Assembly (NCBI GenBank): GCA_900199595.1
Contig: FZRB01000008.1
Location: 1-64,000, forward strand
DNA from: Lachnospiraceae bacterium
Lineage (GTDB): Bacteria > Bacillota > Clostridia > Lachnospirales > Lachnospiraceae
Reading direction: 5' to 3'
Length of the DNA stretch: 64,000 nucleotides
Translations under genes and position numbers: made by a program
Shown: positions 1 through 7,585 of the stretch, piece by piece
How positions within the stretch are numbered: position 1 is the first letter of the stretch
How the letters are laid out: the number at the start of each line of letters is the position of its first letter
The notes under the pieces: model-generated
The model's input: the letters and a program-made list of their open reading frames with translations, nothing else
The model's database searches: none
What the model was told of the DNA's origin: nothing

Positions 1-39
1 TTGCTTTGCAAGTAAATTGCTTCTCCCTCATGTTTTAGC

Positions 40-97
40 GGTCAGTAAGGTATCAAGCCTTTTCATACAAGTATGAATGGCTTGATACTTTCTGACC
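40..97. repeat. Long imperfect inverted repeat
   Basis: GGTCAG...CTGACC arms enclose a second pair GTATCAAGCC/GGCTTGATAC and an inner CATAC/GTATG, so the whole 58 bp folds into one long hairpin. It lies just downstream of the minus-strand ABC gene. No T-run follows on either strand, so it is either a non-canonical terminator or an RNA-stabilising 3' structure. Confidence 0.5.
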
Positions 98-147
98 TTG
101 GCATCATTATATCTTAATGTCCCAATAACAGCAATCTACAACATACT

Positions 148-1662
148 TTATTTCGTTCTGAATAATCCTGTTATTATCTTGATAATTATTATATATACTA
201 CCGTTGTCGCTAATAGTGGTATCACTGTCTCCAGACTGTCCATCCTGATACTATCGAAGGTCTTCACCATATCCTGTGCCGAAACATAACCGATAACAGC
301 ACTGGATTTTATTATTGTAATGATATTGTCTCTGAAATCCTCTATAACATCCTCGCCTGAAGCCTTAAACAGTTTTTTTATGAAATGAACATCGTCAAAA
401 TATTCAAGTCTGTAATCCTCTGCCAGCTTTCCTTCGTCAATTCTTTTTGCATTTCTTTCAATGTTTCTGCAGCTCATCTCTGCAAAGGCAAAGGCAAAGC
501 CCATAATAGATGCCAAAACACTTCCTAAAAACATGTTTCTGTAAAATGCGTAATACAAGGATATAATAATCATTACTGCAGGAACTCCCTGAACAAGCCA
601 GAGGATAACTCTACATATACATTTTATTATCAGATTCCCCCTCTTAGAGCCTTTATAAAGAAGAAATCCCATCGGCGAACCAATAAGTACTGCAAAAAGA
701 GTAACAATAAGTGTGACACAAATCCCTCGCACAAAAAGAAGGTATCTGTTACTATCTATGAAAGCATTTTTAAAATGTCTTTTCAAACTGTTTCTTTTTA
801 CTTCATCCTTTGTGAAGGCTGATTTGACATTTTTAGATGATTTTACCCCAGTCCCCTGTTTTCTGGCACATATAGCTACTCCGCCTGAGTAAACTGGTTC
901 ACAAAAATTATAATCCTTCTTTCTTTCCTCTGTAACCGTTATGCCACCACATCCAAGATCATATGTACCATCTGCAACGCCTCGCTGCATTTCTCTAAAA
1001 TCCATCATTTCCACGGAAACACTGTAGCCATTTTCTTTGCAAAATCCAATGATGATATCTATATCATAACCCACCGGTTTTCCAGCTGACATATATGCAA
1101 AAGGAATACTCCCATCATCACTGAGCGCAAGGCGTATAGTTTTGTCACTATCCTCAGCTGCTATCGGCAGATTATCACTCTTCTTATTATCAGTTCTGTT
1201 TCCAAACCATTTATCATCAAGAGCAGCCAGCGTACCATCGGATTTTAAGCTTCTGACATATTCACTGAAAGCTTCACTCAGCTTTTCTCCGGTTTCATTT
1301 CTGGTAAATATATATGCGTAGTCACATTCCTCCAGATATCCATCCGCCATATAAAAATCATCCTTTGTTCTGAGGACTGATCTTATAATGGCATCATCAT
1401 CCACTACTCCATCAACATCTCCATATGAGAGAGCCCTGAAGGCTGCCTCTCTGGTATTAAAGTATCTGATATTTGCATTCGGAAGCTTTTCCTTAACAAG
1501 ATCACCAAAAATGAATCCTCCTACAACTCCGATGGTCATTTCATCATTATCGAAATCAGAGGTTGAATATTCTGAGGATGCATTTACATTTCCCATAGAT
1601 ATAGAAAAGCACTCTAATAAAATAATTATGCATATGAAAGAGAGTTTTAAATATTTCATCAT
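148..1662 (-). CDS. ABC transporter fusion: solute-binding domain(s) plus permease-like membrane domain
   Basis: A 504-residue predicted membrane protein. Residues 1-28 look like a signal peptide. Residues about 40-150 resemble a solute-binding half-domain and about 170-265 a second one of the amino-acid-binding (SBP family 3) type, with the characteristic YDIDI and RKKDYNFCEPVY segments. Four to five membrane helices follow, of the His/Gln/Arg permease type. The EAA loop expected in such permeases is degenerate and no ATPase gene is adjacent, so transport activity is uncertain; a sensor role is possible. The start is supported by GGTGGGG upstream and an ATGA overlap with the preceding gene, implying translational coupling. 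Confidence 0.75.
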   Translation of the reverse strand: MMKYLKLSFICIIILLECFSISMGNVNASSEYSTSDFDNDEMTIGVVGGFIFGDLVKEKLPNANIRYFNTREAAFRALSYGDVDGVVDDDAIIRSVLRTKDDFYMADGYLEECDYAYIFTRNETGEKLSEAFSEYVRSLKSDGTLAALDDKWFGNRTDNKKSDNLPIAAEDSDKTIRLALSDDGSIPFAYMSAGKPVGYDIDIIIGFCKENGYSVSVEMMDFREMQRGVADGTYDLGCGGITVTEERKKDYNFCEPVYSGGVAICARKQGTGVKSSKNVKSAFTKDEVKRNSLKRHFKNAFIDSNRYLLFVRGICVTLIVTLFAVLIGSPMGFLLYKGSKRGNLIIKCICRVILWLVQGVPAVMIIISLYYAFYRNMFLGSVLASIMGFAFAFAEMSCRNIERNAKRIDEGKLAEDYRLEYFDDVHFIKKLFKASGEDVIEDFRDNIITIIKSSAVIGYVSAQDMVKTFDSIRMDSLETVIPLLATTVVYIIIIKIITGLFRTK

Positions 1663-2726
1663 TCCCCACCATCCTTACCGATACACTCTGCCTCTATTTT
1701 TTCGGCACACTCAGCGCGCTCAAACGCAAGTGTATAATAGTTATCACAATATGGATCGTAAGGAACTTCATAAATATCAAGCCAGTAATAGCATGCATCC
1801 ACAACAGTTTCAGCACTTCTCAGCTTTGAATCCAGATTTTCAAAATCTTCACTTTCCAGCAAATGTATCAGATAATGCGCCTGCATATCCGGATCTCCTA
1901 TATCAAATCTATAGTTTTCTCCTTCTCCTTTGGGGCCAAACCATTGCTCAGCAAACTGATAAAGCTCTTCTTTCTTTATATAAGCAGTAACCTGGGCATA
2001 GCCATAACCACCATCTACATTTACCCACTGGTAGTAATCATTATAGTAACCATTCGTCATATCATAGGTTCTTGCCTCAAGAAAATCCTGTTTACTTATC
2101 TCTCCACTGTTAATGCTGTCAGTGTATGTAAAATCATCTACAGCCCAGATATCGTTGTTGTAGTCCTCAAGATTTGAAGCTTCAAAATGTGATTCCGAAT
2201 AAAGATTACACATAACTCCCAAAACCGCATTCGTATTTCCATCATAATGTTTCATTAGAAGGTTCCATAAACGAAGCTGTTCATTACTTTCATCAGCATC
2301 TGAATAATCTCTTTTCGGCTTCAGCGTATCTTTAATAAGGGCAGATGTCTTCTCATCAGCATCAGAAGCAGTTGCAGTTCCGAGTCCCTTCATTTTATTC
2401 CTTCTGAAAAGAGAACCCGGCATAACAAGCTGCATGATAATAAACAGCAAAATAAGGCCGATAACTCCGATACCGATTGTCACAGCCTTTCTTTTTTTGA
2501 AGAGATTGTTTATATCATTTTTTTCACGATTACGCCGGTTTTCCTGAATGATCTTTTTATCAGCCTGGTATCTCTTTACCCTTTCAGAATAATCAAGGGT
2601 AGTTCTCTCAGAGCTTTTTTGCTTCTCGTTTGCTTTCGCTTCATGCATTTCTCTGTTTTTCTTAAGAACAGCTTCATCCAAATCACGCAGCGTTCTACGC
2701 TGTTTTTCATTATTATTCTCAGACAT
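1659..2726 (-). CDS. Membrane-anchored phage-tail-lysozyme-domain protein
   Basis: A 355-residue protein with a basic, Lys/Arg/Glu-rich cytoplasmic N-terminus (1-80), a single transmembrane helix at about 83-105 and an extracytoplasmic domain at about 145-320. That domain matches the phage tail lysozyme family: an LWNLL...GVMCNLYSESHF start with a likely catalytic Glu, then a GGYGYAQVT-like block. It probably cleaves peptidoglycan at the cell surface. It overlaps the downstream ABC fusion gene by 4 bp. Such domains occur in phage tails and in Firmicutes cell-wall hydrolases; the anchor and lack of phage neighbours favour a host wall-remodelling role. Confidence 0.7.
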   Translation of the reverse strand: MSENNNEKQRRTLRDLDEAVLKKNREMHEAKANEKQKSSERTTLDYSERVKRYQADKKIIQENRRNREKNDINNLFKKRKAVTIGIGVIGLILLFIIMQLVMPGSLFRRNKMKGLGTATASDADEKTSALIKDTLKPKRDYSDADESNEQLRLWNLLMKHYDGNTNAVLGVMCNLYSESHFEASNLEDYNNDIWAVDDFTYTDSINSGEISKQDFLEARTYDMTNGYYNDYYQWVNVDGGYGYAQVTAYIKKEELYQFAEQWFGPKGEGENYRFDIGDPDMQAHYLIHLLESEDFENLDSKLRSAETVVDACYYWLDIYEVPYDPYCDNYYTLAFERAECAEKIEAECIGKDGGE

Positions 2727-2815
2727 AACAATTCCTTTTAGCTTATATTCTTAATATATTAATATGACACCCACATCATTAATATAAAATAAATCTATGG
2801 AAATTTAAAGAACAA

Positions 2816-2952
2816 AGAGTGTTGCTTGCGACACTCTCCGCGCGAGGCGCGTGCTGCCAAAGGCAGCTATCTTCCTTGTGCGCCAAGACACATCCATAGC
2901 GGAGCTTTTTTTATATAATAGGAAACGCAGTTTCCTTATTATATAAAAAAAA
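2816..2952. other. Series of short hairpins downstream of the tRNA operon
   Basis: Successive inverted repeats are visible: 2816-2837 (AGAGTGT/ACACTCT), 2839-2851 (CGCGC-GAG-GCGCG), 2853-2867 (GCTGCC-AAA-GGCAGC) and 2906-2952 (GGAAAC-GCA-GTTTCC extended by TTATATAATA/TATTATATAA). They continue the pattern found between the tRNA genes. No coding potential is apparent. Confidence 0.6.
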
Positions 2953-2979
2953 CTCTTAAATCCAGGATCTAAGAGTTTT
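2944..2979 (-). terminator. Intrinsic terminator of the tRNA operon
   Basis: Read on the minus strand, AAAACTCTTA pairs with TAAGAGTTTT around an 11-nt loop and is followed by a T-run, directly after the tRNA-Cys gene. Confidence 0.8.
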
Positions 2980-2983
2980 TGAG

Positions 2984-3054
2984 AGGCGACAGCAGGATTC
3001 GAACCAGCGATCAGGGAGTTGCAGTCCCATGCCTTACCACTTGGCTATGTCGCC
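2984..3054 (-). tRNA. tRNA-Cys(GCA)
   Basis: Full cloverleaf: acceptor GGCGACA/TGTCGCC, anticodon loop CTGCAAC with anticodon GCA, T-arm GGTTCGAATCC, and discriminator U, as expected for tRNA-Cys. The CCA end is not encoded. It is the last tRNA of the operon, followed by an intrinsic terminator. Confidence 0.95.
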
Positions 3055-3060
3055 GAAGGC

Positions 3061-3149
3061 CAAGATTACGAAGTAATCTTGCTGAAACAATTGCTTCAGC
3101 AATTGTTTCTAGTAGCTGCTGTGGCAGCTGTAATATCACGAAGTGATAT
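3061..3149. other. Cluster of perfect short hairpins between tRNA-Cys and tRNA-Asn
   Basis: Four separate near-perfect inverted repeats: 3061-3081 (9-bp stem, GAA loop), 3084-3109 (11-bp stem), 3114-3129 (AGCTGC/GCAGCT) and 3133-3149 (7-bp stem, GAA loop). On the transcribed minus strand the GAA loops become C-UUC-G, so the spacer RNA would be a string of small hairpins, perhaps steering processing of the tRNA precursor. Confidence 0.7.
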
Positions 3150-3187
3150 GAAAGGTGACACACAGCTTACACTGTTGTGCCACAAAG

Positions 3188-3259
3188 CTCCCCGAGTTGG
3201 GCTCGAACCAACAACCCCTCGGTTAACAGCCGAGTGCTCTACCATTGAGCTATCGAGGA
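3188..3259 (-). tRNA. tRNA-Asn(GTT)
   Basis: Acceptor TCCTCGA/TCGGGGA (one U-G pair), D-arm GCTC...GAGC, anticodon loop CTGTTAA with GTT, T-arm GTTCGAGCC and discriminator G. No encoded CCA. Its 5' 23 nucleotides are the seed of the tandem repeats immediately upstream in the transcript. Confidence 0.95.
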
Positions 3260-3487
3260 TTAATAATTATTTCTTAAATACCAACAACGAGTCCAGGGAA
3301 CTCGCCGCAGTTCTCTACCATTGAGCTATCGAGGATTAATAATTATTTCTTAAATACCAACAACGAGTCCAGGGAACTCGCCGCAGTTCTCTACCATTGA
3401 GCTATCGAGGATTAATAATTATTTCTTAAATACCAACAACGAGTCCAGGGAACTCGCCGCAGTTCTCTACCATTGAGCTATCGAGGA
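3237..3487 (-). repeat. 76-bp tandem repeats seeded by the 5' half of tRNA-Asn
   Basis: The first 23 nt of tRNA-Asn (3237-3259) recur exactly at 3313-3335, 3389-3411 and 3465-3487. The three intervening 53-bp blocks (3260-3312, 3336-3388, 3412-3464) are identical to one another by eye. The period is 76 bp, about one tRNA length. Each unit in transcript sense carries a tRNA-like acceptor strand and D-arm and a 5-bp/7-nt hairpin CGAGT/ACTCG resembling an anticodon arm, but no T-arm or 3' acceptor strand, so these are not functional tRNA genes. Confidence 0.9.
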
Positions 3488-3491
3488 AAAG

Positions 3492-3635
3492 CTCGATTTG
3501 TTTACAAATCGAGGTTATTAGCAAGCCGTAAGGCTTGCGTAGAAGCACCTGCTACGGTTGAAGTATCTCGAAGAGATACTGAAAGCGGAGCTGTGCGTTC
3601 TCTGTTGTAAGTATCATACAAAACTATAATTGTAT
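3492..3635. other. Hairpin cluster between the repeat array and tRNA-Ser
   Basis: Inverted repeats at 3492-3513 (CTCGATTTG/CAAATCGAG), 3521-3538 (GCAAGCC/GGCTTGC), 3562-3580 (AGTATCTC-GAA-GAGATACT) and around 3614-3635 (CATACAA/TTGTATG). They have the same style as those between tRNA-Cys and tRNA-Asn. No ORF is supported here. Confidence 0.65.
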
Positions 3636-3639
3636 GTAT

Positions 3640-3728
3640 CGGAGATGGAGGGATTTGAACCCTCGCGCCGCTATTAACGACCTATACCCTTAGCAGGGGC
3701 ACCTCTTCAGCCACTTGAGTACATCTCC
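3640..3728 (-). tRNA. tRNA-Ser(GCT)
   Basis: An 89-nt class II tRNA: acceptor GGAGATG/CATCTCC, anticodon loop CTGCTAA with GCT, a long variable arm, T-arm GGTTCAAATCC and discriminator G. It is the first gene of the tRNA transcript, downstream of a strong promoter. Confidence 0.95.
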
Positions 3729-3812
3729 TTGCTGAAATACATCTACCAAGTCTAAGCCGGTTGCGGCATAAACTGATTATAAACAGCTTCGCTTTTGCAA
3801 AAGCGCTAGATT

Positions 3813-3841
3813 ATAATAGCATTTTACCTAATCTATGTCAA
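3813..3841 (-). promoter_or_regulatory. Promoter of the Ser-Asn-Cys tRNA operon
   Basis: On the minus strand TTGACA (3836-3841) and TATTAT (3813-3818) are separated by exactly 17 bp, upstream of tRNA-Ser. A perfect palindrome CGCTTTTG/CAAAAGCG follows in the leader. Confidence 0.8.
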
Positions 3842-3863
3842 GATATTTTGAATGCTTTTGAAG

Positions 3864-4790
3864 TTATTGGGAATAGTAGCTGAATACCATCATTAATATA
3901 GTAATCGTAATCATTGAAACAACAGTCGTTACTGTTATTGCTTTTGAAAGAAGTTCAGTATCTTCACCGATTTTTTCAGATTGAATAAGCGGAAGATTAC
4001 CCACCGGCATAGCTGCCATCAGACAGAAGCCGAGAACAGCATTTTTTTCACAACCCAGAGCTCTAAGTATTATAAACATGGCAACCGGAAGCAGTATAAG
4101 TCTGAGTAATATATAACCCCAAAGTCTTATTTCCCTGAATCCCTTTCCTACATCTGATCTAGCTATAGATACTCCAAGAAGAACCATCGAAAGAAATACA
4201 GTAGCATTTCCTATATAACTTACACTATTACTGATAATAAGTGGTGGTGTAAGCTTAAACCAACATACTATCAGACTGATCACTGCCATAATAGTTCCCG
4301 GACTGAATACATTTTTCAGATTCATCTTCTCTTTTCCATTACTGAGAACGGTTATTCCATGTGTATAGAAAAGAAGACTATACATTACATTGCACACAAT
4401 TACATGAAGTATTGCATTTTCCGGAAGAATAGCTCTGGCAACAGGAATTCCTATAAATCCGACATTCGTATAAACCGTCATAAGGTTAAAAAATCTTCTT
4501 ATATCTTTCTCTGCTCTTAATAAAATCGGCATAACAAAGCCAAGAATAACCAATCCAAAATAGAAAATCGCTCCCAGAATAATCGAGGTCAGCAAGTCCT
4601 TGTGAGTTGCTGTTACATTTCCGGAAAGAATTGATGCGAGAATTAATGCGGGATTACATATATCCATAACAATAACTGATATTTTCTGCGATACCGTATT
4701 ATCTACTACCTGTTTTTTATAAAGAATAATTCCTATTGCAACAAGAATGACAATAACACCCATCTGCTGCAATACTACCAATGTACTCAT
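3864..4790 (-). CDS. AEC family (auxin-efflux-carrier-like) transporter
   Basis: A 308-residue integral membrane protein with about ten hydrophobic segments in the two five-helix halves typical of the AEC family. The N-terminal VDNTVSQKISVIVMDICNPA region and the Asn/Pro-containing crossover segments fit the family. Members export carboxylates such as malate or other small acids; the substrate here cannot be told. It is the last gene of a run UPF0340-HflX-AEC on the minus strand, 15 bp after hflX. Confidence 0.8.
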   Translation of the reverse strand: MSTLVVLQQMGVIVILVAIGIILYKKQVVDNTVSQKISVIVMDICNPALILASILSGNVTATHKDLLTSIILGAIFYFGLVILGFVMPILLRAEKDIRRFFNLMTVYTNVGFIGIPVARAILPENAILHVIVCNVMYSLLFYTHGITVLSNGKEKMNLKNVFSPGTIMAVISLIVCWFKLTPPLIISNSVSYIGNATVFLSMVLLGVSIARSDVGKGFREIRLWGYILLRLILLPVAMFIILRALGCEKNAVLGFCLMAAMPVGNLPLIQSEKIGEDTELLSKAITVTTVVSMITITILMMVFSYYSQ

Positions 4791-4805
4791 TTTGATAAAT
4801 CCTTC

Positions 4806-6113
4806 TTATATATCTTGAATAGCGTTTATCTTACCACAAATGTCTTCAGATACAAAAGCTTTTATTCTGACTCCCTCCTCCAGATACTCCTCCTCAATTA
4901 TTTCAGAAGAATTCTTTATCTGTGAAAGAAGAGACATTTTCTTATAAGAAAGGACTACATCGACAAGCTTTCTGTCCTCACGAAGTACTTCATCTATGCA
5001 TACGTTAATCTTATCAAGTCCTATGCCGTTTTTAGCAGATATGAGAAGTGTTTTTACAGCTCTTTTATCAATAAGTCCGAGCCTGTCATCAGGATCTTCT
5101 ATTTTATCTATTTTATTGAAAAATGTTATCACTTTCTTTTTTTCTATCTTGAGCATATCAAGTGTATCGTATACAACCTTCATCTCAGAGATCCGGTCAG
5201 GACTAGATGCATCCACTACGTGAATAATATAATCTGCATAATCTGTTTCCTCAAGCGTACTCCGAAATGCATCTACGAGATTATGGGGAAGCTTCCTGAT
5301 AAAACCAACTGTATCAATAAGAAGAACCTTTTGTTTACCGGTGTTACCGGAATCCTCGCCCATCCCTCTTGAATACTCGTATACTCTTGTTGTTGTATCA
5401 AGTGTTGCAAAAAGCTTGTTCTCAGCTAAAATGTCAGCACCCGTAAGTGCATTTAGCAGCGTTGATTTGCCGACATTTGTATAACCGACGATTGCAAATA
5501 CCGGATCTGTCCCCAGGTCTCGGTTTTTTCTTGTCAGTTCTCTATGTTCAACAACATCAGCAAGCTCCCTCTTTAGCTGGGCCACACGGTTTCTGATCAC
5601 TCTTCTGTCCTGCTCCAGCTTCTTCTCTCCGGGGCCTCTGGTTCCGATTCCACCACCAAGTCTGGACATGGATATACCTTTTCCGGTAAGTCGGGATAAT
5701 CTGTATTGAAGCTGTGCCAGTTCAACCTGCAGCTTACCCTCTGCAGTTCTTGCATGAGCGGCAAATATATCAAGTATGACCATAGTTCTGTCCATAACCT
5801 TGATGTCCAGAGCCTTACTCAGGTTGTACATCTGGGCAGGTGACAGCTCATCGTCAGTAATAATTCCTGTTGCACCTCTATCAAGTATCTTATATCTTAA
5901 TTCTTCAAGCTTTCCACTTCCTATATAGGTTGAGGGATTAAATGATGGTAGTTTCTGCGTCAACCTTCCAACCACCACTGCTCCTGCTGTTTCGGCAAGT
6001 TCGGCCAGCTCGTCCAGCGAGCTTTCAACTCCACTCAAAGAATCGTCGCCGTTCGATGTATCCACGGCGACTAAAATCACATATTCTATTTCTTCCTTAT
6101 TTTCATATAGCAT
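4806..6113 (-). CDS. hflX: Ribosome-associated GTPase HflX
   Basis: A 435-residue GTPase that binds the 50S subunit and splits or rescues stalled ribosomes under stress. It has an N-terminal HflX domain (about 8-115), a helical linker containing the RLGGGIGTRGPGE glycine-rich signature (about 152-165) and a G domain with G1 GYTNVGKST, G3 DTVGF and G4 NKID, then a short C-terminal domain. Length is normal for the family. It starts 18 bp after the UPF0340 gene, so the two are probably cotranscribed. Confidence 0.95.
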   Translation of the reverse strand: MLYENKEEIEYVILVAVDTSNGDDSLSGVESSLDELAELAETAGAVVVGRLTQKLPSFNPSTYIGSGKLEELRYKILDRGATGIITDDELSPAQMYNLSKALDIKVMDRTMVILDIFAAHARTAEGKLQVELAQLQYRLSRLTGKGISMSRLGGGIGTRGPGEKKLEQDRRVIRNRVAQLKRELADVVEHRELTRKNRDLGTDPVFAIVGYTNVGKSTLLNALTGADILAENKLFATLDTTTRVYEYSRGMGEDSGNTGKQKVLLIDTVGFIRKLPHNLVDAFRSTLEETDYADYIIHVVDASSPDRISEMKVVYDTLDMLKIEKKKVITFFNKIDKIEDPDDRLGLIDKRAVKTLLISAKNGIGLDKINVCIDEVLREDRKLVDVVLSYKKMSLLSQIKNSSEIIEEEYLEEGVRIKAFVSEDICGKINAIQDI

Positions 6114-6131
6114 ATGGCCCTCTGATAAGAT

Positions 6132-6704
6132 TTACTCTAAAGCTTCATTATATACTGCTCTTACTCCGCCTACATATTTCGGTCTTCTTCTGGCGGCTAC
6201 TACAACAGCCTTTCCGATATTTCTATGGTCCATCCTGAGCGGAACCACAACCGGATGAATGTGCATTCCAATCAGAACTCCACCGATATCTATTCCGGCA
6301 TCAGCCTTTGCTTCAATGCTTTCAACAACAATCGGATCCTTAAAATTCTTATACGTTTCGACGGCAAATGCGCCACCTGCATGGGGCTGTGGGATAACAT
6401 TTACCTCTTCAAATCCATAATGTTCTGCAGTTTCACGTTCTACAACAACGGAACGGTTAAGGTGTTCACAGCACTGAACAGCCACTCTGATCTTTCGGCT
6501 CTGCAATTCACTTACAACAGCAGAATAGATAGCCTGGGCTGCATCTTTGCTAGATGCTGTTCCCATATGTTCACCAATAGTCTCACTTGACGAACATCCT
6601 ATAATAAAGAGCTGCCCTTCCTCCAGCTTAGCTTTCTCTATCACCTCTTTAATAACCTGAGATGCATCATTATATATCTGCTCTATAATATCCACTTCCA
6701 TCAT
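6132..6704 (-). CDS. UPF0340 / TIGR01440 family protein (YwlG-like)
   Basis: About 190 residues, matching the conserved Firmicutes UPF0340 family throughout, with the GCSSSETIGEHMG segment and the HAGGAFAVET and DIGGVLIGMHIHPV blocks. The biochemical function of the family is not established. The start is set at tandem ATGs just after GGAGGAAAG; the second ATG (6701) has the better spacing. In Bacillus its homologue also lies near a tyrosine phosphatase gene, matching the PTP gene found immediately upstream here. Confidence 0.9.
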   Translation of the reverse strand: MMEVDIIEQIYNDASQVIKEVIEKAKLEEGQLFIIGCSSSETIGEHMGTASSKDAAQAIYSAVVSELQSRKIRVAVQCCEHLNRSVVVERETAEHYGFEEVNVIPQPHAGGAFAVETYKNFKDPIVVESIEAKADAGIDIGGVLIGMHIHPVVVPLRMDHRNIGKAVVVAARRRPKYVGGVRAVYNEALE

Positions 6705-6932
6705 CTTTCCTCCAAGATTCTTCACCCTTTTAAGTGGCAGGGTTATCCGAGAATCTTTACAAAGTTTATTTTATTTACAATACACCACAGCTCAATGGTA
6801 TTACACAAATTTTCATAATTCGAATATGTGAGGTCACCGTTCCTTCTATAAGGAGTGTGAAAATAAACCCGCCCAGAAGCGCAAATGAACCGGTTAACCT
6901 CTTATTACTTTATACCTTGAATCTCTTATCAT

Positions 6933-7409
6933 TCATAATTTCCCCTCACCTTTTAAATACTCCAGAAATGCTGTACAACCTTCAACAACATCGCTGTAAG
7001 TTGCCTCAAAATTTCCTGTATACCATGGATCAGCGACGCTCCTTGGGCGATTAGTATAGTCCATCAAAAGACTTATTTTGCCCTGTGGATCTCCACCTAG
7101 AATCCTTGGCATCCATCTAGCATTTTCACTGTCCATGCCAATTATGTAATCATAATCCCTATAGTCTGATTTTGCAAGAAGCTGAGCATGCTTTCCTTTA
7201 CAGGATATTCCTACTTCAGCCAGCTTCGCCTTAGCAGGCGGATAAACCGGACTTCCCTGACCATTCCATATCTCATCAGTATGAGTCGCACGGGACTCTA
7301 TATGGAACTCGCTCTCAAGACCTCTTTTCTTAACCATATCTTTAAAAACAAACTCAGCCATTGGCGATCTACATATATTGCCGTGGCAGACGAATAGTAC
7401 TTTTATCAT
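6933..7409 (-). CDS. Low-molecular-weight protein tyrosine phosphatase
   Basis: 158 residues, the usual LMW-PTP size. The P-loop CHGNICRS (Cys8, Arg14) sits at the N-terminus, and the general-acid Asp is in the DPWYTG motif near the C-terminus. It dephosphorylates phosphotyrosine (or phosphoarginine in relatives) in the cytoplasm. The first ten codons double as the attachment site of the integrated element, so the gene now takes its ribosome binding site (GAGGAAAA, about 7414-7424) and promoter from element DNA. The coding frame is intact. Confidence 0.93.
   Translation of the reverse strand: MIKVLFVCHGNICRSPMAEFVFKDMVKKRGLESEFHIESRATHTDEIWNGQGSPVYPPAKAKLAEVGISCKGKHAQLLAKSDYRDYDYIIGMDSENARWMPRILGGDPQGKISLLMDYTNRPRSVADPWYTGNFEATYSDVVEGCTAFLEYLKGEGKL
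7378..7409 (-). repeat. Attachment-site copy A (functional PTP 5' end, attL)
   Basis: ATGATAAAAGTACT...TGCCACGGCA: the first ten or so codons of the PTP gene. Four more copies of this stretch occur at 26974-27005, 27145-27175, 28804-28835 and 30766-30814. The integrase gene begins its 3' end only 176 bp away, as expected for attL. Confidence 0.8.
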
Positions 7410-7515
7410 TAGCTATTTTCCTCATAATCCCTTGAATTTATTAGATTTTTCAACCTTTCCGAAAATCCGTATTTTTGCAAATATCGGCATATTTTTGCAT
7501 ATTTTTGTCGGCATC

Positions 7516-7537
7516 TGTTGTAAAATCTGTTGTAAAT
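7516..7537 (+). repeat. Integrase arm-type repeats, left end
   Basis: TGTTGTAAAA (7516-7525) and TGTTGTAAAT (7528-7537) in direct orientation, with an inverted TGTTGTAC nearby (about 7548-7555). The same pair recurs near the right end. By analogy with the DR2 repeats of Tn916 they are candidate binding sites for the N-terminal domain of the integrase. Confidence 0.6.
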
Positions 7538-7585
7538 CGGAGGTCCGTACAACAGGCCTTTTTAACGCCTCGAAGAATACTACTA

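Noticed and set aside
1388-1990. Plus-strand 200-codon frame across the ABC and lysozyme genes
   Set aside because: It is the complement of two well-supported minus-strand genes and has no recognisable motif or ribosome binding site.
3019-3324. Open frame of about 100 codons crossing two tRNA genes
   Set aside because: It runs through tRNA-Cys and tRNA-Asn on the opposite strand and has no ribosome binding site; the tRNAs explain the sequence.
3237-3487. Possible CRISPR array
   Set aside because: The repeated unit is a contiguous identical 76-bp block with no unique spacers, and its start is a tRNA segment; no cas genes are present.
6705-6932. Possible remnant gene between the PTP and UPF0340 genes
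   Set aside because: A minus-strand frame after GGGGAAATT is broken by a TAA after eight codons; the continuation is partly hydrophobic but not recognisable, so it is not listed as a gene.
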